This document shows, one piece after another, positions 34,410 through 41,936 of a stretch of DNA of 64,000 nt. Both the position numbers and the translations under genes were made by a program. Source of the stretch: Aquaticitalea lipolytica (GTDB lineage: Bacteria > Bacteroidota > Bacteroidia > Flavobacteriales > Flavobacteriaceae); NCBI RefSeq assembly GCF_014641635.1, contig NZ_BMIC01000003.1, forward strand, positions 186,001-250,000, read 5' to 3'. The notes below the pieces were generated by a model. The model was not told where the DNA came from. It saw only the letters and a program-made list of their open reading frames with translations, and searched no databases. Position 1 is the stretch's first letter, and every line of letters begins with the position of its first letter.

Positions 34410-34799
34410 TTAAATGTCTTCAAAATTGATATCAGTAAAACTTCCAGTCGATTTTGGAGTTTCATCTTCAACAGTAGCTTCTGTTGTATCAAAATCATCT
34501 TTTTTAAAGTCTTTTTGATGACGTTCGCTAATAACTTCATCACCTTTTTCGTCAACTATATAAGATGTCATTTCGTTTAAAATCTCACTAAATTCAGCAA
34601 AATCTTCTTTGTATAAATAGATTTTATGCTTTTTGTAATGAAAAGAACCATCGTCATTAGTAAACTTTTTACTTTCAGTGATAGTAAGATAATAATCTCC
34701 AGCTTTAGTAGCTCTCACATCAAAAAAATAGGTTCTTCTTCCTGCTCTTAATACTTTAGAGAAAATTTCCTCTTTCTCCATCATTTCATTATCACTCAT
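34410..34799 (-). CDS. PUR family (DUF3276) DNA/RNA-binding protein
   Basis: The 129-residue protein has one PUR-alpha-like domain (about 8-90): EEIFSKVLRAGRRTYFFDVRATKAGDYYLTITESKK and HYKKHKIYLYKEDFAEFSEILNEM. The C-terminal 40 residues are acidic and disordered (DDFDTTEATVEDE). PUR repeats bind single-stranded purine-rich nucleic acid, and structures of bacterial members show a Whirly-like dimer. Single-repeat PUR proteins are widespread in Bacteroidota but their cellular role is open. Confidence 0.88.
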   Translation of the reverse strand: MSDNEMMEKEEIFSKVLRAGRRTYFFDVRATKAGDYYLTITESKKFTNDDGSFHYKKHKIYLYKEDFAEFSEILNEMTSYIVDEKGDEVISERHQKDFKKDDFDTTEATVEDETPKSTGSFTDINFEDI

Positions 34800-34948
34800 A
34801 ATTTTTTTAAATTAATTCGGTTTGTGTCTCAAAAATCTAAAAAAAAAGAATAGTAACCAACAAATTATGTTATTTCTTTTAGTTGATAGTATAATAATTG
34901 ATTAGTGATACTCTGGTTTTTGTTTTAAAAAGCAATACAAAATTCTGA

Positions 34949-36712
34949 TTATAAGTTGTTTGAATTGTTTTCTGTGAGTTGGTTTAAGTACAGTTTTTTG
35001 TAATATCCATCTACATCTATCAAGCTTTCATGAGATCCAGTTTGAATGATTCTCCCATCATCTAAAACAATTATTTTATCAGCATTTTTAGCTGATGAAA
35101 CTCTATGACTTACTATTATTGTTGTTTTGCCTACAATTAGCTTGCTTAAATTTTTAAGTATTTTTTCTTCTGTTTCTGTATCTACTGCAGATAGGCAATC
35201 GTCAAATAATAAAATTTTTGGTTCTTTAATTATTGCTCTAGCAATAGAAACACGCTGCTTTTGTCCACCAGAAAGTGTAATACCACGTTCACCAAGTATA
35301 GTATTGTAACCATTGGTAAATCCTTTAATATTTTTGTGTACATCTGCATTTTTAGCAGCATTAATTACTTCCTCTTCTGTTGCATCTTCTTTTCCAAACA
35401 TAATATTGTTTTTTATAGAGTCTGAAAACAAAAATGCATCTTGAGGTACGTAGCCAATACTATTTCTTAGACTTTTTAGGTTTAGTTTGTCTATTTCAAT
35501 ACCATCAATAGTTATTTGACCACTGTTAATATCATAAAGTCGACCAATTAAGTCTAAAATTGTAGATTTTCCTGAACCTGTATTTCCTAATATAGCTAAT
35601 GTTTGTCCTTTATCAATTGTAAAGCTAACATCTTTTAATGCTTGAATATTTGTGTCTGGATATATAAATGATACGTTTTTAAACTCAATAGCACCATCAA
35701 TTTTTGAAGGCTCAATGGTTTTGTTTTTAATTTCAGGATCTTGCTTTAAAAACTCATTAATACGTTTTTGAGATGCTTCTGCTTGTTGTACAACAGATGT
35801 TACCCAGCCAACAGTGGCAACAGGCCATGTTAGTAAGTTAACGTAGATAATAAACTTGGCAATAACACCTATACTATCTATTTCGCCATTGATATACTGT
35901 AAACCACCTATGTAAATAACAATAACGTTACTCAATCCTATTAAGAAAATCATTAAAGGAAAAAATAGTGCTTGCACTTTTACTAAATCGATATTTTTTT
36001 GTCTACTCTCAGCTGATAAGATATCAAAGTCACGATTTATTTGGTCTTCAATACTATATGATTTTATAACACTTACACCACTAAACGATTCTTGAGTAAA
36101 GGTTGATAGTTTTGCTAGCCACACCTGAACAATCGTACTTTTTTTATGAATTTTTTTACTTAATACATAAATGAAAAACGAGAGTATTGGTAAAGGAATT
36201 ATTGTGTACAGTGTAAGCATTGGAGCTTCTCTAAACATTAAAAATAGTGCAATAATAAAAAGGGTTAACGTATTAATGCTGTACATAAGAGCTGGACCAA
36301 CATACTCTCTAACTTTACCAACATCCTCACTTATTCGACTCATTAAATCTCCTGTTCTATTAGATTTATAAAAGCCTAACGATAGTCTTTGGTATTGTTG
36401 ATATACTTCGTTTTTTAAATCGTACTCAACATATCTAGAAACATTAATCAATGTTTGTCTCATTAAAAAAGTAAAAATACCACCAACTATAGCTGCTCCA
36501 ACCAGGTATAGCAAGTTTATGGTTAATTCTTTTTTATAAACTTCTAAAGTAATTTCACCATTTATTTTTTTTGTAATAGTATCAACTATTTCACCAATTA
36601 ATTCTGGCGTAAATAGTAAAAAAATTCTAGCAATAATGGTTATGATTATACCTGAAAGCAGTTTGTATCTATACTTGTAAAAATATTTGTTAATATGCTG
36701 TAATTCTTTCAT
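34949..36712 (-). CDS. ABC transporter, fused permease and ATPase (exporter type)
   Basis: The 587-residue half-transporter has a six-helix membrane domain (about 15-310) and an ATPase domain (about 335-575). The ATPase motifs are Walker A GNTGSGKST, Q-loop YVPQDAFLF, signature LSGGQKQR, Walker B ILLFDDCLSAVD and H-loop VSHRVSS. The Walker B aspartate is followed by Asp where the catalytic Glu is usual (DD instead of DE), so this copy may need a partner subunit or be slow. It resembles MsbA/MdlB-type exporters; the substrate is unknown. Confidence 0.88.
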   Translation of the reverse strand: MKELQHINKYFYKYRYKLLSGIIITIIARIFLLFTPELIGEIVDTITKKINGEITLEVYKKELTINLLYLVGAAIVGGIFTFLMRQTLINVSRYVEYDLKNEVYQQYQRLSLGFYKSNRTGDLMSRISEDVGKVREYVGPALMYSINTLTLFIIALFLMFREAPMLTLYTIIPLPILSFFIYVLSKKIHKKSTIVQVWLAKLSTFTQESFSGVSVIKSYSIEDQINRDFDILSAESRQKNIDLVKVQALFFPLMIFLIGLSNVIVIYIGGLQYINGEIDSIGVIAKFIIYVNLLTWPVATVGWVTSVVQQAEASQKRINEFLKQDPEIKNKTIEPSKIDGAIEFKNVSFIYPDTNIQALKDVSFTIDKGQTLAILGNTGSGKSTILDLIGRLYDINSGQITIDGIEIDKLNLKSLRNSIGYVPQDAFLFSDSIKNNIMFGKEDATEEEVINAAKNADVHKNIKGFTNGYNTILGERGITLSGGQKQRVSIARAIIKEPKILLFDDCLSAVDTETEEKILKNLSKLIVGKTTIIVSHRVSSAKNADKIIVLDDGRIIQTGSHESLIDVDGYYKKLYLNQLTENNSNNL

Positions 36713-36769
36713 TTAAAGTATTGAGGCTTTTTAAGTTTTTAACAATATATCATTTTAACATCCATATTT

Positions 36770-36800
36770 TTGTTAATACTCTAATATTGATTTATTTTTG
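36770..36800 (+). promoter_or_regulatory. Promoter for leucine dehydrogenase
   Basis: TTG at 36770-36772 and TATTTTTG at 36793-36800 are separated by 20 bases. The leader to the ATG at 36848 is about 44 bases. Confidence 0.6.
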
Positions 36801-36847
36801 CACGCTGTTTTTAGAGAATCTATAAACATTAAATCAAATTTTAATAT

Positions 36848-37945
36848 ATGATATCAGACGTTATCAATGCTAAAGACCTTCCAAAGTTAGACCCAGTTTT
36901 TGGGCAATTGTCTTTTGATGATCATGAGCAAATTGTGTTTTGCAACGACAAAGATACTGGTTTAAAAGCAATAATTGGTATTCACAATACAGTTTTAGGA
37001 CCAGCTCTTGGAGGTACAAGAATGTGGCAATATAATAATGAGTGGGAAGCATTAAATGATGCTTTAAGGCTTTCAAGAGGTATGACGTTTAAGTCTGCTA
37101 TCACAGGATTAAATCTTGGTGGAGGTAAAGCAGTGATAATTGGTGATGCTAAAACTCAAAAAACACCAGAACTTATGAGAAAGTTTGGTGAGTTTGTTCA
37201 TTCATTAAGTGGAAAATATATTACTGCTGAAGATGTTGGTATGACTACCGACGACATGGATACAGTAAGAGAAGTTACACCTTATGTAACTGGTATTTCT
37301 GAAAGTAAAGGTGGAGCAGGTAACCCTTCTCCAATTACTGCTTATGGTGTGTTTATGGGAATGAAAGCAGCAGCTAAATTTAAGTTTGGCTCTGATGTTT
37401 TAGAAGATAAAAACATTCATGTGCAAGGTATTGGTCACGTTGGTGAGGCTCTAGTTGAGCATTTGGTTAACGAAGGAGCAAAGGTAACTATCTCTGATAT
37501 TAGCCAAGAAAGATTAGAGACAGTTCGCTCTAAATACAACGTAACTATTTATGGTGGAAATGACGTCTATAGTGAAGAGATGGATATTTATGCGCCTTGT
37601 GCTCTTGGAGCTACTATTAATGATGCTACAATTAATAAAATTAAGGCTAAAATTATAGCAGGAGCTGCAAACAATCAGTTAGCAGAAGATAAACATGGTA
37701 AAATGCTTCAAGATAGAGGTATTGTTTACGCACCAGATTTTTTAATTAATGCTGGAGGTATTATTAATGTTTATGCTGAGTTAGAAAACTACGGAAGACA
37801 AGAAATTATTCGTAAAACAGAAAATATCTACAATACGACTATTGAAATCTTAGAACGTGCTAAAGCTAACGGAGTAACTACTAATACTGCAGCACTTAAT
37901 ATGGCTAAAGAAAGAATTGAAGCTCGAAAAAAAGAAAATTCTTAA
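36848..37945 (+). CDS. Leucine dehydrogenase (Glu/Leu/Phe/Val dehydrogenase family)
   Basis: The 365-residue enzyme matches Bacillus leucine dehydrogenases in length and motifs. The substrate domain has LGPALGGTRMW and the catalytic lysines Lys82 (MTFKSAITG) and Lys94 (GGGKAVI). The nucleotide domain has VQGIGHVGEALVEHL, and the C-terminus has DFLINAGGIINVYAEL. It converts branched-chain amino acids and NAD+ to 2-oxo acids, ammonia and NADH. In this phylum it feeds branched-chain fatty acid synthesis and leucine breakdown, the latter fitting the HMG-CoA lyase-like gene at 49.3 kb. Confidence 0.93.
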   Translation: MISDVINAKDLPKLDPVFGQLSFDDHEQIVFCNDKDTGLKAIIGIHNTVLGPALGGTRMWQYNNEWEALNDALRLSRGMTFKSAITGLNLGGGKAVIIGDAKTQKTPELMRKFGEFVHSLSGKYITAEDVGMTTDDMDTVREVTPYVTGISESKGGAGNPSPITAYGVFMGMKAAAKFKFGSDVLEDKNIHVQGIGHVGEALVEHLVNEGAKVTISDISQERLETVRSKYNVTIYGGNDVYSEEMDIYAPCALGATINDATINKIKAKIIAGAANNQLAEDKHGKMLQDRGIVYAPDFLINAGGIINVYAELENYGRQEIIRKTENIYNTTIEILERAKANGVTTNTAALNMAKERIEARKKENS

Positions 37946-37989
37946 AAAATACATTATCAGAATAATGTTCTGATATCACAAAATAATAT

Positions 37990-38029
37990 TATTTTTGCGA
38001 GGCGAAAAAGTTTAAAAACTATTCGCCTC
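37990..38029 (+). promoter_or_regulatory. nusB -7 box and adjoining leader hairpin
   Basis: TATTTTTG (37990-37997) is a -7 box. Immediately after it, 37999-38006 (GAGGCGAA) pairs with 38022-38029 (TTCGCCTC), and an inner AGTTT/AAACT pair extends the stem. The sequence after the stem is TTTAATTT. It could be a 5' leader hairpin of nusB or a weak terminator for leucine dehydrogenase. Confidence 0.55.
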
Positions 38030-38054
38030 TTTAATTTATAAAAGTTCTTTACAT

Positions 38055-38999
38055 ATGCTAAATAGAAGACATATTCGTATAAAAGTAATGCAAACCTTAT
38101 ATGCGTTTGATGGTTCAGAAAGTGACGATTTAAAAAAGGATGAAAGATTTCTTATTCAAAGTCTTGAGAATATGTACGACCTACATCTGTTAATGATGTC
38201 TTTGTTTATTGAAGTTCAAAAAAGAGCTGAAGACCAATTGGAGAAAGTTCAAAAAAAGCATTTAGCAACTAAAGAAGAAAAAAATCCCAACAAAAAATTT
38301 ATTAATAACAGTATTCTGCAATTTTTGAAGAATAACGAAGTTGTTAAAAACGAATTAGAAAAGCGTAAAATTGATTACTGGTATTTAGATTTTGAATACG
38401 TAGATATTATTTATAAAGCTATTTTAGAAAGTGATATTTATGCAGATTATATGAAAACAGAAGAGTCTTCATTTAAAGAAGATAAAGACTTCTTAGTTGA
38501 TGTGTTTTCAGAAATTATTGCTCCAAACGAAAAGCTTTATGAATACATCGAAGACAAGAAGTTAACTTGGGTAGATGATTTACCTGTAATTAACACAAGT
38601 ATTCTTAAGTTATTAAGAAAAGTTAAGAAAGACTCATTAGATACTTATTTTACACCAGAACTTTTTAAAGACGATGAAGATAAGGACTATGCTGTGGTAT
38701 TATTTAAAAAAACCATTTTAAATCGATCAAAGTTTAACGAAGAAATAGCTCAAAAAACAACAAATTGGGATTCTGATAGAATTGCAAATTTAGACGCAAT
38801 AATGCTTCAAATGGCTATTTGTGAGTTTCAAAAATTCCCTTCAATACCAGTAAAAGTAACCATTAATGAGTATTTAGAATTAGCAAAAGAATACTCAACT
38901 CCAAAAAGTAGTTTCTTTATTAATGGTATTTTAGATAAAATTGTTAAAGAATATACTGAGCAAGGAAAACTAAATAAAATAGGTAGAGGATTGATGTAA
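38055..38999 (+). CDS. nusB: Transcription antitermination factor NusB (long form)
   Basis: The 314-residue protein begins with the NusB signature LNRRHIRIKVMQTLYAF and ends with the conserved core DRIANLDAIMLQMAICEFQKFPSIPVKVTINEYLELAKEYSTPKSSFFINGILDKI. Between them lie about 170 extra, mostly helical residues not found in the 140-residue E. coli protein. Long NusB is normal for Bacteroidota. NusB binds boxA RNA with NusE to promote rRNA antitermination. It has its own promoter with a hairpin at the predicted transcript start and is followed by the DUF1573 and yajC genes. Confidence 0.9.
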   Translation: MLNRRHIRIKVMQTLYAFDGSESDDLKKDERFLIQSLENMYDLHLLMMSLFIEVQKRAEDQLEKVQKKHLATKEEKNPNKKFINNSILQFLKNNEVVKNELEKRKIDYWYLDFEYVDIIYKAILESDIYADYMKTEESSFKEDKDFLVDVFSEIIAPNEKLYEYIEDKKLTWVDDLPVINTSILKLLRKVKKDSLDTYFTPELFKDDEDKDYAVVLFKKTILNRSKFNEEIAQKTTNWDSDRIANLDAIMLQMAICEFQKFPSIPVKVTINEYLELAKEYSTPKSSFFINGILDKIVKEYTEQGKLNKIGRGLM

Positions 39000-39059
39000 T
39001 AAGAAATATTTACTACTTTTAACCTCTCAAATTGAAATAATAATTTAAAAATTGAAATC

Positions 39060-39641
39060 ATGAAAAAAGTAATATTAGGTTTAAGTGCACTTTGTTTAGT
39101 GGCTTTTACATCTTGTAAAGACAATGCAGAGAGTAAAATTAAATCTGAAAATGTAGCTGAAGCTGCGCAAAGAGACGCTAATTCTGGAAATTTCCCAACA
39201 ATTGAGTTTAATGAAACAGTTCACGATTTTGGCTCAATTCCTAACGGAATACCAGTATCTACAGTATTTACATATAAAAACGTTGGTAAATCTCCTTTAG
39301 TAGTAAGTAATATTAAAAGTACTTGCGGATGTACTGTACCATCAGATTGGACAAAAGAAGTTGCTCCAGGTGAAACAGGTGAGTTTAAAGTAGAGTTTAA
39401 TGGTAAAGGTAATGGAAACCAAGTTTCTAAAACAATTACATTAACAACAAATACTGAAAAAGGTACTGAAACAGTAGAAATTAAAGCATTTGTAGAAGTT
39501 GATCCTAATGCACCAAAACAAAAAGCTGGAAGTGCAACTATTAATCCTGTTGGGTCTTCAAACTCACCAACGCCATTAATGCAAAATACGGCAACTAAAA
39601 CGAGTACTCAACCAGGTCACGAAGGTCACAATCATAACTAA
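39060..39641 (+). CDS. DUF1573 domain lipoprotein
   Basis: The 193-residue precursor has a lipobox (AFTSC, Cys19), a single Ig-like DUF1573 domain (about 48-145) with ETVHDFGSIPNGIPVSTVFTYKNVGKSPLVVSNIKSTCGCT, and a low-complexity His/Pro tail ending GHEGHNHN. DUF1573 is an ASH/MSP-type beta sandwich common in secreted Bacteroidota proteins. The TCGCT motif with two cysteines is invariant in the family. The histidine-rich C-terminus could bind metal, which is inference. It precedes yajC by 5 bp, so the two are co-transcribed. Confidence 0.88.
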   Translation: MKKVILGLSALCLVAFTSCKDNAESKIKSENVAEAAQRDANSGNFPTIEFNETVHDFGSIPNGIPVSTVFTYKNVGKSPLVVSNIKSTCGCTVPSDWTKEVAPGETGEFKVEFNGKGNGNQVSKTITLTTNTEKGTETVEIKAFVEVDPNAPKQKAGSATINPVGSSNSPTPLMQNTATKTSTQPGHEGHNHN

Positions 39642-39646
39642 TATAG

Positions 39647-39934
39647 ATGGAGCAATTAAGTAGTTTTTTACCTTTTATAGCAATGTTTGCTGTAGTGTAT
39701 TTTTTTATGATAGCACCACAGATGAAACGAGCTAAACAAGAAAAAAAGTTTGCAAGCGAATTAAAAAAGGGAGATAAAGTAATTACTAAAAGCGGTATGC
39801 ATGGTAAGGTTATCGAACTTAATGATAAAGATAGTAGTTGTGTAATTGAAACTTTAGCTGGAAAAATTAAATTTGAACGTTCAGCTATTTCAATGGAAAT
39901 GAGTAAAAAAGTTAACTCTGACACTGCGTCTTAA
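39647..39934 (+). CDS. yajC: Preprotein translocase subunit YajC
   Basis: The 95-residue protein has one N-terminal membrane helix (about 7-24), the family motif FFMIAPQMKRAKQEKKF directly after it, and a small cytoplasmic domain LKKGDKVITKSGMHGKVIEL. YajC associates with SecDF and the SecYEG translocon. The order nusB, DUF1573, yajC is a conserved arrangement in Flavobacteriia. A strong terminator follows. Confidence 0.92.
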   Translation: MEQLSSFLPFIAMFAVVYFFMIAPQMKRAKQEKKFASELKKGDKVITKSGMHGKVIELNDKDSSCVIETLAGKIKFERSAISMEMSKKVNSDTAS

Positions 39935-39955
39935 TCGCAAAAACATAAAAAAATT

Positions 39956-39986
39956 AAAGCCACTTAAAATAAGTGGCTTTTTTATT
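39956..39986. terminator. Bidirectional hairpin terminator
   Basis: AAAGCCACTTA and TAAGTGGCTTT form an 11-bp stem with the loop AAA, followed by a T run. It separates yajC from the convergent YdeI gene and overlaps the latter's stop codon. Confidence 0.82.
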
Positions 39987-40581
39987 AGCAGTTTTTATAC
40001 TTATCATTTAATCCTACACCTTTAAGAATCATAGGTGTAATTTTTTCTAAACGAGTTTGCTTTGTAGCATCTTGTTTTGCTGTTTGAATGTATTCTGCAT
40101 ACTCTCTTTGCTTACCAGGAGTTAGCATTTTAAAAGCATCGTTTAAAACAGAATTTTTATTTAGAGCAGATTTTAATTCTGCTGGCATATCTACTTTTTT
40201 GCCTTTTCTTTCAGGTTTAATCTCTTTGCCTAATTTCTGATTTTGTATGGCTTCTTTTACATAAGCTAGTACTGCAGCTTTATCTATATCTGCCATACCT
40301 GTAAATCGCATTTGACGTAACGCTTTGGTTTTTTCTTGAGCTTGCTCTAATAAGTTTTTTTCGTCTTTTAAAAAGACACCATTAAAAAACCAAATTCCAA
40401 AATGATTTTTAAAAGCACCAAGTCCAACAACATTTTTACCTTCTAGGGCATAAACAGGAGCACTCCATTTTAATGTCTCAGAAAGTTCGGTAGAATTTAT
40501 TATAGATCGTAAAAGTGTTAACTCTTCACCAAAATGTGAATTTACCTCAATATACTCTTCAACTGAATAGACTTTTTTCAT
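39985..40581 (-). CDS. YdeI/OmpD-associated family protein (DUF1801 plus OmdA)
   Basis: The 198-residue protein has an N-terminal DUF1801/YdhG-like domain (about 10-110, with LSETLKWSAPVYALEGKNVVGLGAFKNHFGIWFFNG) and a C-terminal OmdA helix pair (about 130-190, with VDMPAELKSALNKN and LTPGKQREYAEYIQTAKQDATKQTRLEK). YdeI-type proteins have been linked to peptide and bacteriocin resistance in enterobacteria, but the mechanism is unclear. It lies 25 bp downstream of pepT. Confidence 0.87.
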   Translation of the reverse strand: MKKVYSVEEYIEVNSHFGEELTLLRSIINSTELSETLKWSAPVYALEGKNVVGLGAFKNHFGIWFFNGVFLKDEKNLLEQAQEKTKALRQMRFTGMADIDKAAVLAYVKEAIQNQKLGKEIKPERKGKKVDMPAELKSALNKNSVLNDAFKMLTPGKQREYAEYIQTAKQDATKQTRLEKITPMILKGVGLNDKYKNC

Positions 40582-40606
40582 AATAATCTTAAAATTACTA
40601 AAAAAA

Positions 40607-41851
40607 TTAATTCTTTAAAGCAGTTAATTCGGCTATCTTACAAATTACTTGAGTTGCTTTCACCATACTTTCTACTGGAACATATTCATATCGTCCATGG
40701 AAGTTATGTCCTCCTGCAAAAATATTTGGACAAGGTAAACCCATATAACTTAATTGTGAGCCATCTGTGCCACCTCTAATTGGTTTTATTAAGGGTTTTA
40801 TACCTAATTGCTTCATTGCTTCTTCAGCAATATCAACAATGTGCATTACAGGCTCAACTTTTTCTTTCATGTTATAATATTGGTCTTTTATTTCAACAAC
40901 TATAACTTCTCTTTCGTATTGCGAATTAATTTCGTCAGCAAGATTTTGTATCATCTCTTTTCGAGCTTCAAAATGCTTCTTATCGTGATCACGAATTATA
41001 TACTGTAATATAGTTTCTTCGACCTTTCCTTCTATACTACTTAAATGAAAAAAGCCTTGATAGTTTTCAGTATGTTCAGGTGTTTCTAGCTCTGGCAATG
41101 AGTTAATGAACTCTGTTGCAATGTACATAGAGTTAATCATTTTACCTTTTGCGTAACCAGGGTGAACAATCTTTCCTTTTACTTTAATAACTGCTCCTGC
41201 AGCATTAAAGTTTTCGTATTCTAATTCTCCAATTTGGCTTCCATCCATTGTATAAGCCCAATCTGCACCAAATTTTTCAACATCAAATTTATGAGCTCCT
41301 CTGCCAATTTCTTCATCTGGTGTAAAACCGACACGTATTTTACCATGCTTAATTTCTGGATGATTAATTAGATACTCCATGGCTGTAATAATTTCAGTTA
41401 TTCCAGCTTTATCATCAGCGCCTAAAAGAGTCGTGCCATCTGTTGTAATTAATGTTTGACCTTTGTACTGTAACAAATCATCAAATAAATCTGGAGATAG
41501 GATTATACCTTCTTCTTCATTAAGAATGATGTCTTTTCCGTTATAGTTTTTTATTATCTGCGGATTAACATTTGCTCCAGTAAAATCTGGAGTTGTATCA
41601 AAATGAGATATAAAACCTATAGTTGGTACATCATGATTAACATTACTAGGTAAAGTAGCCATAATGTAAGCATTTTCATCAATTGTGACGTCTTGCATCC
41701 CAATTGTTTTAAGTTCTTCAACTAACTTGTTTGCTAAATCCCATTGTTTTAAAGTACTAGGAGTTGTGCTTGATTTTGGATCAGACTCAGTGTCGATGAT
41801 AATATAGCTTATGAATCTATCTATAATATTCTGCATATCAGATATTTGCAA
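40607..41851 (-). CDS. pepT: Peptidase T (aminotripeptidase), family M20
   Basis: The 414-residue enzyme has the di-zinc M20 site of PepT: His83 and Asp85 in SHFDTTPDF, bridging Asp146 in LGADDKAG, catalytic Glu and ligand in TPDEEIG (178-183) and a late His in [12 protein letters not shown]. The [14 protein letters not shown] segment is also diagnostic. It releases the N-terminal residue from tripeptides in the cytoplasm. An alternative ATG at 41836 would remove five residues and cannot be excluded. Confidence 0.92.
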   Translation of the reverse strand: MQISDMQNIIDRFISYIIIDTESDPKSSTTPSTLKQWDLANKLVEELKTIGMQDVTIDENAYIMATLPSNVNHDVPTIGFISHFDTTPDFTGANVNPQIIKNYNGKDIILNEEEGIILSPDLFDDLLQYKGQTLITTDGTTLLGADDKAGITEIITAMEYLINHPEIKHGKIRVGFTPDEEIGRGAHKFDVEKFGADWAYTMDGSQIGELEYENFNAAGAVIKVKGKIVHPGYAKGKMINSMYIATEFINSLPELETPEHTENYQGFFHLSSIEGKVEETILQYIIRDHDKKHFEARKEMIQNLADEINSQYEREVIVVEIKDQYYNMKEKVEPVMHIVDIAEEAMKQLGIKPLIKPIRGGTDGSQLSYMGLPCPNIFAGGHNFHGRYEYVPVESMVKATQVICKIAELTALKN

Positions 41852-41936
41852 TTTTTTTTAACAAAAATTTATAATTTTTCAAAAATACTAATTATTATTT
41901 CATTATATTGATTGGATAACCAAAAAATATTAACTA

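Noticed and set aside
40607-41851. Start of pepT at 41836 instead of 41851
   Set aside because: Both ATGs are in frame five codons apart and no promoter or ribosome-binding evidence separates them. The longer form was kept by default.
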